Of a stretch of DNA of 9,643 nucleotides, positions 1 to 6,651 are shown one piece after another. This stretch comes from a bacterium (GTDB lineage: Bacteria > SZUA-79 > Acidulodesulfobacterales > Acidulodesulfobacteraceae), in NCBI GenBank assembly GCA_021791295.1, contig JAJYWW010000019.1, positions 1 through 9,643 of the forward strand, given 5' to 3'. The notes under the pieces were generated by a model. That model saw only the letters and a list, made by a program, of their open reading frames with translations, had not been told where the DNA came from and ran no database searches. Made by a program: the position numbers and the translations under genes. The stretch's first letter is position 1; each line of letters opens with the position of its first letter.

Positions 1-1029
1 CATACCTTCCGGACCTATTACCGTCGTATGTAATGAGCGGTATAGATTTGCCTTAGGCATGGCGATATAATCCTTAATCCTTCCGGAAATAGGTTTCCAG
101 ATTGAGTGAACTATGCCCAGTGATTCATAGCATTCGGTTTCGTTATCCACTATTATTCTAAGCGCCAGTAAATCATAAATATCCTCAAAGCTGACGTGCT
201 GTTCCATCATCTTTTTGTAGATGCTGTAAAAATGTTTTGGCCTTCCGTATATTTCTGCTTTTAGATTATGTTTTTCTAAATATTCCTTAAGAATATCCGT
301 AACTTTTTCTATATATTTCTCTCTTTCCGTCTTTTTTTTATTTATTTTGAAAGATAAATCTTTATATGCCTGAGGATTTAAATATTTAAGAGAAAGGTCT
401 TCCAGTTCGCTTTTTATAAAAAATATTCCGAGTCTGTTAGCTAAAGGCGCATAAATATCTAAGGTTTCCTGCGCTATTTTAATCTGTTTTTCTCTCGGAA
501 GAACTTCCAGGGTTCGCAAATTATGAAGCCTGTCGGCTAATTTTATAACTATAACCCTTATATCCTTAGCCATCGCGACTATCATTTTTCTGATATTTTC
601 GGCTTCAAGTTCTTCAGAGGTTTTAAAGTTCAGTTTGCCCAATTTAGTCAATCCGTCGACTATAAAAGCGACTTCTTCGCCGAATTCGGATTTGATATCT
701 TCTATCGTCGTTAAAGTATCTTCTACAGTATCGTGCAAAAGAGCGGAAACTACCGAAGCGCAATCCATCCTTAAACCCGCAACTATAGCGGCAACTTCGA
801 TCGGATGGGTAAGGTAAGGCTCTCCGGACACTCTTGTTTGTCCCTGATGCATTTTTTTGGAAAATGTATAAGCCTTTTTGAGCAGTTTGAACTTTTCGGT
901 ATGAATTTCTTCTATGCTTATGTCGTCAAGAGTATTTATATTATTCCTAAAAAGCTCTATTATATTGTTTAAGGCGCTGAAATCGCCGGAGGGATTAACC
1001 GTTACAAGGTTTTCGTTTGAAATACTCAT
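1..1029 (-). CDS. spoT: Bifunctional (p)ppGpp synthetase/hydrolase, RelA/SpoT family (N-terminal 343 residues; 3' end outside window)
   Basis: This enzyme makes and degrades the stringent-response alarmone (p)ppGpp in the cytoplasm. The reading frame is open from ATG at 1029 to the window edge. Seen: an HD hydrolase domain with THPIEVAAIVAG (residues 74-85), the catalytic HDTVEDT (99-105) and LADRLHNLRTL (164-174). The synthetase domain follows with YGRPKHFYSIYKKM (261-274), DIYDLLALRIIVD (283-295) and GRIKDYIAMPK (316-326). The RxKD motif (RIKD) is the form of bifunctional Rel/SpoT rather than the ExDD form of synthetase-only RelA, so both activities are likely. The G-loop reads YRSLHTT where YQSLHTT is more usual. 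The TGS and ACT domains must lie beyond position 1. rpoZ ends 20 bp upstream, as in the E. coli gmk-rpoZ-spoT order. There is no Shine-Dalgarno before the ATG, so translation may depend on the upstream gene. The family is certain; the symbol could equally be rel. Confidence 0.95.
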   Translation of the reverse strand, partial: MSISNENLVTVNPSGDFSALNNIIELFRNNINTLDDISIEEIHTEKFKLLKKAYTFSKKMHQGQTRVSGEPYLTHPIEVAAIVAGLRMDCASVVSALLHDTVEDTLTTIEDIKSEFGEEVAFIVDGLTKLGKLNFKTSEELEAENIRKMIVAMAKDIRVIVIKLADRLHNLRTLEVLPREKQIKIAQETLDIYAPLANRLGIFFIKSELEDLSLKYLNPQAYKDLSFKINKKKTEREKYIEKVTDILKEYLEKHNLKAEIYGRPKHFYSIYKKMMEQHVSFEDIYDLLALRIIVDNETECYESLGIVHSIWKPISGRIKDYIAMPKANLYRSLHTTVIGPEGM

Positions 1030-1049
1030 AAAAAAATAGGTGGTTTATT

Positions 1050-1241
1050 TTACTTCCGCTGTTTAACGCCGACATATCCCTGCGCTATCTCCCTTAACGC
1101 TACGACGATAGGCTTATTCTTTGAAACGACTTTCGGTTCGGCTCCTTCCATAATCTGCCTTGCCCTTTTTGCCGCTATTATTACAAGCGTAAATCTATTT
1201 TCCACGTTTCTTAAGCAATCTTCGATAGTTACTCTTGCCAT
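1050..1241 (-). CDS. rpoZ: DNA-directed RNA polymerase omega subunit
   Basis: Omega is the small subunit that clamps the beta' C-terminus during RNA polymerase assembly; in many bacteria it also forms part of a ppGpp site on the enzyme. The 63-residue product has the family hallmarks: [10 protein letters not shown] at the N-terminus, [16 protein letters not shown] (residues 15-30) and [13 protein letters not shown] (43-55). Its length is within the usual range of short omegas. The ATG at 1241 is backed by GGAGG on the mRNA with 7 nt spacing, the strongest ribosome binding site in the window. The gene lies between gmk and spoT on the same strand, the classic arrangement, and so links alarmone synthesis to one of its targets. 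A pair of hairpins precedes it in the gmk-rpoZ gap. Confidence 0.95.
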   Translation of the reverse strand: MARVTIEDCLRNVENRFTLVIIAAKRARQIMEGAEPKVVSKNKPIVVALREIAQGYVGVKQRK

Positions 1242-1248
1242 TTAAATT

Positions 1249-1253
1249 CCTCC
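1249..1253 (-). promoter_or_regulatory. Strong Shine-Dalgarno of rpoZ
   Basis: The mRNA reads GGAGG seven nucleotides before the rpoZ ATG at 1241. It fixes that start and stands out because almost every other gene in the window lacks a recognisable Shine-Dalgarno. Confidence 0.8.
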
Positions 1254-1279
1254 GTTTCAGTTTTCATTTCCATTTTGTG

Positions 1280-1308
1280 ACGGTGCCAGAATTGAATTCC
1301 GGCACCGT
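1280..1308 (-). repeat. Long inverted repeat / RNA hairpin in the gmk-rpoZ gap
   Basis: The 8-bp arms ACGGTGCC (1280-1287) and GGCACCGT (1301-1308) are perfectly complementary, and the inner GAATT/AATTC arms extend the stem. In minus-strand RNA, the direction of the flanking genes, the one non-Watson-Crick position is a G-U wobble; in plus-strand RNA it would be an A-C mismatch. The stem reaches about 13 bp with a 3-nt loop. It starts 30 nt after the gmk stop and ends 38 nt before the rpoZ ATG. No U-run follows, so it is not a canonical intrinsic terminator. Possible roles are an mRNA-processing or stability element, an attenuator, or a REP/MITE-type dispersed repeat. Confidence 0.75.
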
Positions 1309-1325
1309 GATATATTTATTATATC
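1309..1325 (-). repeat. Second, short AT-rich inverted repeat abutting the 1280-1308 hairpin
   Basis: GATATA (1309-1314) and TATATC (1320-1325) are perfect inverted arms around a 5-nt loop. The repeat abuts the stronger hairpin with no base between them. On its own a 6-bp AT-rich palindrome could be chance in this DNA; the abutting position is what makes it worth recording. Confidence 0.4.
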
Positions 1326-1338
1326 ATTATTTTTGGAT

Positions 1339-2007
1339 TTAATCTTTAAATTTATTCAAATTTTTACATCTCTCGGCGATAACGATAGATTTTAATTTTA
1401 TATATGCCTCGTTTAAATCGTCGTTTGTAATAATATAATCGTAAAATTCGCCGCGCTTAATCTCTTCGTAAGCAGCAGCCAGCCTTTTATTTAATTCGTC
1501 GTCGTTTAACCCGCCTCTTTTTTTTAATCTTTCCTTTAATCCTTCATAGGAAGGCGGAGCGATAAATATAGTTGTTAAACTATCGCTTTTTAAAGCGGCA
1601 TCTTTTTTGTTTTTGTATATTTTATTTAGCTTTTCAACCCCCTGAACGTCTATTTCCAATAAAATATCGTATAAAGAATCCGGATTATAAACCGATTTGT
1701 ATGCAGTGCCGTATTTTTTACCAAAAACATTTGCCCATTCTATAAATTTATCTGCCTCTATCATCTTATCGAATTCCGTATCGCTTATAAAATGATAGCT
1801 GACGCCTTCTATCTCGCCCTCTCTTTTCGCCCTGGTGGTAAAGGAAACGCTCGGCTTTATATCTTTAAATTCTTTCAAAAGCATACTGCATAAAGTAGTT
1901 TTTCCGGTGCCGGAAGGAGCAGACACCGCAAAAATTAAGCCCTTAGGCTTCCCGTCGCCGTGAAGCGATTCATTCTTAAAATCAATATTTTCGTTATCGT
2001 TATTCAT
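1339..2007 (-). CDS. gmk: Guanylate kinase
   Basis: Guanylate kinase phosphorylates GMP to GDP with ATP in the cytoplasm, supplying GTP and hence the substrate for (p)ppGpp. With the ATG at 2007 the product is 222 residues, slightly longer than typical. Seen: the P-loop SAPSGTGKTT (residues 29-38) and the GMP-binding segment SFTTRAKREGEIEGVSYHF (55-73), followed by FIEWANVFGKKYGT and the LLEIDVQG strand characteristic of the family. The frame stays open to a TTG at 2046, which would add 13 residues (a run of I, N and K) and overlap remA by 8 bp. I prefer the ATG because the extension looks nothing like family N-termini, but neither start has a good Shine-Dalgarno. The gene lies between remA and rpoZ on the same strand. 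Confidence 0.94.
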   Translation of the reverse strand: MNNDNENIDFKNESLHGDGKPKGLIFAVSAPSGTGKTTLCSMLLKEFKDIKPSVSFTTRAKREGEIEGVSYHFISDTEFDKMIEADKFIEWANVFGKKYGTAYKSVYNPDSLYDILLEIDVQGVEKLNKIYKNKKDAALKSDSLTTIFIAPPSYEGLKERLKKRGGLNDDELNKRLAAAYEEIKRGEFYDYIITNDDLNEAYIKLKSIVIAERCKNLNKFKD

Positions 2008-2038
2008 TTTTATATTTTTGATTTTTAAAATTATGCTA

Positions 2039-2293
2039 TTAATCAAGTTTGATGCTCTTTCCCTCTAATCTAGCAATAATCGTAGAAGTGTTAAGCGCCG
2101 AAAGTATGATGTGTCCCGAATCTGTAATAATCACAGACCTGGTTTTTCTTCCTTCGGTAGCATCTACTAAATTATTCCCGTCCTTTGCCGTTTCCCTGAG
2201 TCTTTTCATCGGAGAAGAACTCGGAGAAACCACGGCTACGACCCTGCTCTGCAAAACTACGTTTCCAAATCCTATATTTATAAGTTTTTGCAT
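2039..2293 (-). CDS. remA: RemA-family (DUF370) regulatory protein
   Basis: The 84-residue product is clearly of the RemA/DUF370 family. In Bacillus subtilis RemA is a DNA-binding activator of biofilm matrix genes that forms oligomeric rings; in Gram-negative bacteria its role is largely unknown. Seen: [21 protein letters not shown] (residues 4-24), [18 protein letters not shown] (41-58) and [16 protein letters not shown] (61-76), which match the family along its whole length. R17 and R49 line up with the arginines I recall as needed for DNA binding in B. subtilis (R18 and R50); the next position, R51 there, is K50 here. The gene is directly upstream of gmk, a neighbourhood I know from Deltaproteobacteria, and 59 bp downstream of hldA. 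I see no Shine-Dalgarno before the ATG. Family assignment is firm; the regulatory target is unknown. Confidence 0.9.
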   Translation of the reverse strand: MQKLINIGFGNVVLQSRVVAVVSPSSSPMKRLRETAKDGNNLVDATEGRKTRSVIITDSGHIILSALNTSTIIARLEGKSIKLD

Positions 2294-2352
2294 TTAAATA
2301 AAAATTAGATTATTTTTAATAGAACTCGTTTATTATTTTATATAATTATATA

Positions 2353-3366
2353 TTATGAATCTTTTTCTTTATTTCGCCTAAAATCCGAAAGAAGCAGTTC
2401 CTCTAACTCGTTTACGCCTACCGCATATGTTCCAAGCTGGGAAACCGCAATGCTTGCCGCGGCGTTTGCAATATAGCATGCATCGGTAATACAAGCTCCG
2501 ACGCTTTTTGCAACAGCCAGCGTCGAAATAACCGTATCTCCTGCACCGGTAACGTCATAAACTTCTTTTGCGCGCGCTTTTAAATGCAAAGGACTCCTTT
2601 CGTCGTTATAATAAAGCGACATGCCGGACTCCCCTCTTGTTATAAGCAGGTAATCCGGTTTGACTTTTTTCATAACCGCCCTGCCTGCTTTTTCAAGCGT
2701 TTTTTCGTCTTTTATTTTAATGCCTGAACCGCCTGAAGTTTCATTTAAATTTGGGGTTAAGACCGAAACATTTTTATAGAATTTGAAATTTTCAACCTTC
2801 GGGTCGAGAGCAATAAATTTATTCTTTTCTCTTAAAAAATTAACTAAACTTGAAAAAAAATTTTTTTCTATTAGTCCCTTGCCGTAATCTGAAATTATTA
2901 CCGCATCTATTTCGTCGGCAATATTTTTAATTCCTTCAAGAAGCCTTCTGTAAACCAAAGCATTAAATTTTCCGTTATCTTCCCTGTCGAATCTCACGAT
3001 TTGCTGATTATGGGCAATTACTCTGGTTTTAATAATAGTTTGAAAATTTTTTAAAGTTAAGATATATGAACTATCGACATTGCCGATTAATTTTTTTAAT
3101 ATATCGCCGTTATAATCGTCTCCTACTACTCCGGCTATATAAACTTTTGCGCCGAGTTTAGCCACGTTACTGACAACGTTGGCGGCTCCGCCCGGCATAA
3201 GCTTTTCCGACTTAACGTTAACGACGGGAACAGGCGCTTCGGGAGATATTCTGTTAACGGTCCCATATACAAAATGGTCAACCATAATATCTCCTACAAC
3301 GAGTATTCTGGCCTGACTAAATTTTTTTACTATATTTATCAAATTTTTTGAAAACGGGATAGACAT
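2353..3366 (-). CDS. rfaE1: D-glycero-beta-D-manno-heptose-7-phosphate kinase (HldA/RfaE domain I, stand-alone)
   Basis: This PfkB/ribokinase-family enzyme phosphorylates D-glycero-beta-D-manno-heptose 7-phosphate to the 1,7-bisphosphate, a step in making ADP-heptose for LPS inner core. Seen: LVVGDIMVDHFVYGTVNRIS (residues 22-41) followed by PEAPVPVV, the RfaE hallmark; PGGAANV (58-64); VIISDYGKG (156-164); LTPNLNE (203-209); TRGESGM (243-249); and the PfkB signature DVTGAGDT (271-278) with catalytic D277. At 337 residues it has only the kinase domain. The cytidylyltransferase/adenylyltransferase half of fused HldE (about 475 residues) is absent, so a separate HldC-type protein is expected elsewhere. 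It lies 17 bp downstream of a GT4 gene in the same direction and shares a cluster with two heptosyltransferases. No Shine-Dalgarno is seen before the ATG. Confidence 0.93.
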   Translation of the reverse strand: MSIPFSKNLINIVKKFSQARILVVGDIMVDHFVYGTVNRISPEAPVPVVNVKSEKLMPGGAANVVSNVAKLGAKVYIAGVVGDDYNGDILKKLIGNVDSSYILTLKNFQTIIKTRVIAHNQQIVRFDREDNGKFNALVYRRLLEGIKNIADEIDAVIISDYGKGLIEKNFFSSLVNFLREKNKFIALDPKVENFKFYKNVSVLTPNLNETSGGSGIKIKDEKTLEKAGRAVMKKVKPDYLLITRGESGMSLYYNDERSPLHLKARAKEVYDVTGAGDTVISTLAVAKSVGACITDACYIANAAASIAVSQLGTYAVGVNELEELLLSDFRRNKEKDS

Positions 3367-3383
3367 TTAATCTGTTTATATTT

Positions 3384-4508
3384 TTATAAATATTTCATAA
3401 ATAAATCTATAGTTTTATCCGCACAATTTTCGATATTAAACCTTTCCTTAATAGTTTCTGCGGCAGAATCGGCAAGTTCGTTTAAACCTGACCTATTATT
3501 ATACACGAAAATTAATTTTTGATAAATAGCATTTATATCTCCTTTTTTAACCACAAAACCGTTTTTCCCGTCTTCTACGACTTCCGGCATACCTCCGGCA
3601 TCTGAAACGATTACGATTTTTTTCATAGACATAGATTCTAGGAGGACAAAAGAAAGCGCCTCTTTTAGCGACGGCACCACTACAACGTCTAATTCGTTTA
3701 GAAAAGAAACCAGATTATCGCCAATAAATCCTACGAAATATATTGAGTTGTAAATATTTAAATCTTTGGCCCTTTTTATCAACGCCTCTTTAAGACTGCC
3801 AGTACCTGCTATAAAAAATTTTGCATTCGGTATCTTAATAAGAACAAACTTTGCAGCTTCTATAAATAAATCTACACCCTTTTCCTTAGACAGCCTTGCT
3901 ATTACGCCGATATTAAACGGCTTAAACGAATTGCCTGTATCGTCATGATTATTATTGCCTAATTCCGCCGAAAACGCATATTCTTTTCTTGCCGGAAGAC
4001 CTTCCGCTTCGGGATTAAATTTTGAAATATCTATTCCATTATAAATAACGCCTAATTTTGTTTCATCCATACCTTGAGATATTAAATTTTCTCTTACTGC
4101 ATTAGATACGCATATAACGTAATCGCAGTACTTATACTGCGCTTTTTTGTTTAATCCGTGAGCTGTAGAAATAGATTTTTTTTTCGCTATTTTTGAAGCT
4201 AATGCCCCGATAAGATTTGCTTTAGACAAATGCGTATGAACTATATCGAATTTATTCTTTTTTATAAAATATGCAACTCTTAATATTGTAAACGGATTAT
4301 ATTTAAAGCCCGTCCTTATTGTCTTAAAAGGCAATCCGCTTTTAGAAAGAAATTGCTCTACTGATAAATCCGGATTTTTGTTGTTATCGACGACGGAAGA
4401 CAGAATAAAAACTTCGTGCCCCTTTTCTATAAATTTTTTTGATAAGTTGGCTACGTAATTCTCTGCTCCTCCAATGTTCGACGGAGTAATAAATTCTAAA
4501 ATTTTCAC
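3384..4508 (-). CDS. Glycosyltransferase family 4 (GT-B fold), probable LPS sugar transferase
   Basis: A 374-residue GT-B enzyme of the GT4 type, probably acting at the inner face of the cytoplasmic membrane on LPS core or a related glycan. Seen: N-terminal acceptor domain with MKILEFITPSNIGGAENYV (residues 1-19), DIVHTHLSKANLIGALAS (88-105) and STAHG (114-118); then CVSNAVRENL (133-142) and VIYNGIDISKF (154-164). The C-terminal nucleotide-sugar domain has GVIARLSKEKGVDLFIEA (201-218), FFIAGTGSL (231-239), VVPSLKEALSFVLLE (277-291) with the E-x7-E pair E283/E291, and DAGGMPEVVEDGKNG (303-317). A linker rich in N and D (around 184-193) separates the domains. Translation starts at GTG 4508: the conserved N-terminus begins there and no nearby ATG fits. 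There is no Shine-Dalgarno. Donor and acceptor sugars cannot be read from the sequence. Confidence 0.9.
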   Translation of the reverse strand: MKILEFITPSNIGGAENYVANLSKKFIEKGHEVFILSSVVDNNKNPDLSVEQFLSKSGLPFKTIRTGFKYNPFTILRVAYFIKKNKFDIVHTHLSKANLIGALASKIAKKKSISTAHGLNKKAQYKYCDYVICVSNAVRENLISQGMDETKLGVIYNGIDISKFNPEAEGLPARKEYAFSAELGNNNHDDTGNSFKPFNIGVIARLSKEKGVDLFIEAAKFVLIKIPNAKFFIAGTGSLKEALIKRAKDLNIYNSIYFVGFIGDNLVSFLNELDVVVVPSLKEALSFVLLESMSMKKIVIVSDAGGMPEVVEDGKNGFVVKKGDINAIYQKLIFVYNNRSGLNELADSAAETIKERFNIENCADKTIDLFMKYL

Positions 4509-4539
4509 TGTGTAAGATGTTGTATTTATTTTTTATAAA

Positions 4540-5502
4540 TTATTTTTGTTGCGTATTTTTCATAAAAGCTTTTATCTTTTTATATGCATTCGATGTTTCA
4601 TATATAGAGTCCTTAACAAGCCTGTAAATAAGCATCTTAAAAAACTGCGAAGCCCCTTTTTTTTCTTCCATAAAAGTTTTAAAATCATCTGCTTCCCAAT
4701 CCTGCGCAGAAGCAAGCCCCCTGAATGATGCAGGATGAAAATCTAAATTTTTCCTGTCGATTCTTTCAAGCCATTTAAAGTCTGAATATATATATTTATC
4801 TATACGCGGATTATAGTTTGAAACCCAGTTTTTTAATCTGTTTACTATTTGAAAATTATAAATCTTTTCCATTTCTTTATTTTTTTTATACATATCGGCT
4901 GGATTTTTAGCCATACCGTAATGAAACATAGTCGTATTCAGAGGCAATGCATTTTTATTTTCTATATTTATCTTTACGCCATTTGCATTCTTAAAGCCCA
5001 TAGCGTCGCCCCAAGAAAAAACCGTCCCGTCGTTTCTTATAATTCGCACTTCCTTATCATAGAAAAATTTTCTTTCCGATTTTTTTGCATACGAAAAATA
5101 ACCTCCAAAAAAATGGATATAATCAAAAACAAAACCCTTAATTTCCTTATTGTTAATATTTTCTTCAAGAATGCGGGTAATCTTTTCGTAATCTTTTTCA
5201 TGGATGCCCTCGTCGCACTGAACGTAAAGACCGTAATCCCCTGTTATGTTTTTTATAGCTAAATTGGTCTTTTCAGATAAAATAGATCCGCTTTTTTTTG
5301 TAATTTTCCAATCGGATTCTATCAATTTAATTTTAGGATTTAAATCCCTCAATTTTTCCAGTTCGTCTTTGGTTTGATCCGCGCTCTCGCACACGACTAC
5401 GATAAATTCGTCAACCAGAGGAAGCGCCGACATAATCGATTCTTTAAACGGATAACCCATCAATATGCCGTTTCTTATAAAAGTAAAACCGGAAATTTTC
5501 AT
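4540..5502 (-). CDS. GT-A family (GT2-like) glycosyltransferase
   Basis: A 320-residue glycosyltransferase-like protein of a GT-A type found in LPS/O-antigen clusters. Seen: the N-terminal segment SGFTFIRNGILMGYPFKESI (residues 4-23), SALPLVDEFIVVVCES (25-40), and YVQCDEGIHEKDY (93-105), where QCDE occupies the place of the metal-binding DxD. Later come FVFDYIHFFGGY (124-135), KEVRIIRNDG (150-159) and MFHYGMAKNPADMYKKNKEM (192-211). The conserved N-terminal FTFIRNG is similar to other GT2 enzymes that begin with an A/S-G-F-T-F-xRN pattern. No signal peptide or membrane segment is seen, so it is likely cytoplasmic or peripheral. It sits between the WaaF-like gene and the GT4 gene, suggesting LPS core extension; the sugar is unknown. 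No Shine-Dalgarno precedes the ATG. Confidence 0.82.
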   Translation of the reverse strand: MKISGFTFIRNGILMGYPFKESIMSALPLVDEFIVVVCESADQTKDELEKLRDLNPKIKLIESDWKITKKSGSILSEKTNLAIKNITGDYGLYVQCDEGIHEKDYEKITRILEENINNKEIKGFVFDYIHFFGGYFSYAKKSERKFFYDKEVRIIRNDGTVFSWGDAMGFKNANGVKINIENKNALPLNTTMFHYGMAKNPADMYKKNKEMEKIYNFQIVNRLKNWVSNYNPRIDKYIYSDFKWLERIDRKNLDFHPASFRGLASAQDWEADDFKTFMEEKKGASQFFKMLIYRLVKDSIYETSNAYKKIKAFMKNTQQK

Positions 5503-5568
5503 TTTATTTATCTGTATGCAAATATTTTATATAATTTTTTAATATTTTTTATTTTTTAAATTTAATTT

Positions 5569-6651
5569 TTAATTGGAGTTCAGTAAAAAATTGTAACCTT
5601 CTATAATATCTTCATATAAAATATTATTCATACAATCAGGATATTTTTTAATTTTATAATCTTCCTTGCCGCATAAATTTTTAAAGCAGTGATAGCATCC
5701 TATTTTTTTGTCTATTATAAATATTTTATCCGAAATAGGAGCGCAGACTGCAGGGTCGGTAGAACCAAATAGCGCTATCGTCGGCACTTTAAGCGCAGAC
5801 GCTAAATGCATAGTTCCATTATCGACCGATACTACCAATTTTGAAAGATAAATTAATCCGCCGAGAGTATATATATCGGTTAAACCCGTTAAATTAACGC
5901 TCATATGCTTATTATCAATCTTATCGCATATTTCTTTGGAAATATCCTCATTTTTTTTGTTTCCTGTAATTACCACAAAATATCCTTCTTTGTTTAAAAA
6001 GTCTGCAAAAACCGAAAATAGGTAGGGCGGCGCCTCTTTGGACTTTCTTGTCGATCCCGGAGAAAATAGAACAAATTTAAAATTTTCGGCATTTATTTCC
6101 GTTCCGTATCCGTTGAAAGAATTTTTAAGAACATTTTCTGCATTTTTTATATCATGTTCTTCTATGTCGTAAACATAATTTTTATTAAAATATTTATTAC
6201 CGGCGTTAATATAAAAAGGTTCGATAAGCTTTAAGGATTTATCTATATTGTTTGTTATTCCTTGAAACTTTATTCGGTCGTGTAAAAAAAAATTATTTAA
6301 AAATTTTTCACGTCCTACTTGTTTTTCGGAAAGCATAAAGCCGAGTATGGAAAATTTAAAGGAGGCAAGAAAGTTAAGGCATATGTAAAATTTATAACCG
6401 TTTGTTTTACTAATATTTTTAAGCGTTAAAAATAATTTAAATATTCGCGCAATGCCTTTAATGCCGTTAAACCTTTCGGTTTCAACTATTTTATCGATAT
6501 CTTTGTTTCTTCTCAAAATAGGCGAAGCGTTCTTAGAAACAACAGCTACAATTCTGCTTTCAGGAAATTTAAGCTTTAGGGCTCTTATTGCCGGAGTCAT
6601 CGTTAATACGTCGCCGATATAATTATGCCCGAATATTAAAATATCTTTCAT
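5569..6651 (-). CDS. ADP-heptose:LPS heptosyltransferase, GT9 family (WaaF-like)
   Basis: A 360-residue GT-B enzyme of family GT9, which transfers L-glycero-D-manno-heptose from ADP-heptose to LPS inner core at the cytoplasmic membrane. Seen: MKDILIFGHNYIGDVLTMTP (residues 1-20) with the likely catalytic base D14, ALKLKFPESRIVAVV (24-38), LFSPGSTRKSKEAP (195-208), VVSVDNGTMHLASAL (273-287) and ALFGSTDP (293-300). The N-terminus resembles WaaF (heptosyltransferase II) more than WaaC. Near the C-terminus is a cysteine cluster C319-x2-C322-x4-C327-x12-C340, with the same spacing as in the upstream GT9 gene. Its start overlaps the end of that gene by 29 bp, and no Shine-Dalgarno is seen, which suggests translational coupling. 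The heptose substrate is inferred from the family and the nearby heptose kinase; other GT9 enzymes use other sugars. Confidence 0.88.
   Translation of the reverse strand: MKDILIFGHNYIGDVLTMTPAIRALKLKFPESRIVAVVSKNASPILRRNKDIDKIVETERFNGIKGIARIFKLFLTLKNISKTNGYKFYICLNFLASFKFSILGFMLSEKQVGREKFLNNFFLHDRIKFQGITNNIDKSLKLIEPFYINAGNKYFNKNYVYDIEEHDIKNAENVLKNSFNGYGTEINAENFKFVLFSPGSTRKSKEAPPYLFSVFADFLNKEGYFVVITGNKKNEDISKEICDKIDNKHMSVNLTGLTDIYTLGGLIYLSKLVVSVDNGTMHLASALKVPTIALFGSTDPAVCAPISDKIFIIDKKIGCYHCFKNLCGKEDYKIKKYPDCMNNILYEDIIEGYNFLLNSN

Noticed and set aside
2049..2297. Plus-strand open frame opposite remA
   Set aside because: It covers remA almost exactly in antisense; the minus-strand product matches RemA end to end.
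2341..2350. TATAAT-like sequence between hldA and remA as an internal promoter
   Set aside because: A perfect -10 hexamer exists on the minus strand (2350-2345), but no -35 was found at 15-19 nt, and such hexamers are frequent by chance in this AT-rich gap.
4849..5262. A 137-codon plus-strand open frame within the 4540-5502 gene
   Set aside because: It is antisense to a clear glycosyltransferase, its sequence is a hydrophobic F/I-rich shadow with no family resemblance, and it has no ribosome binding site.
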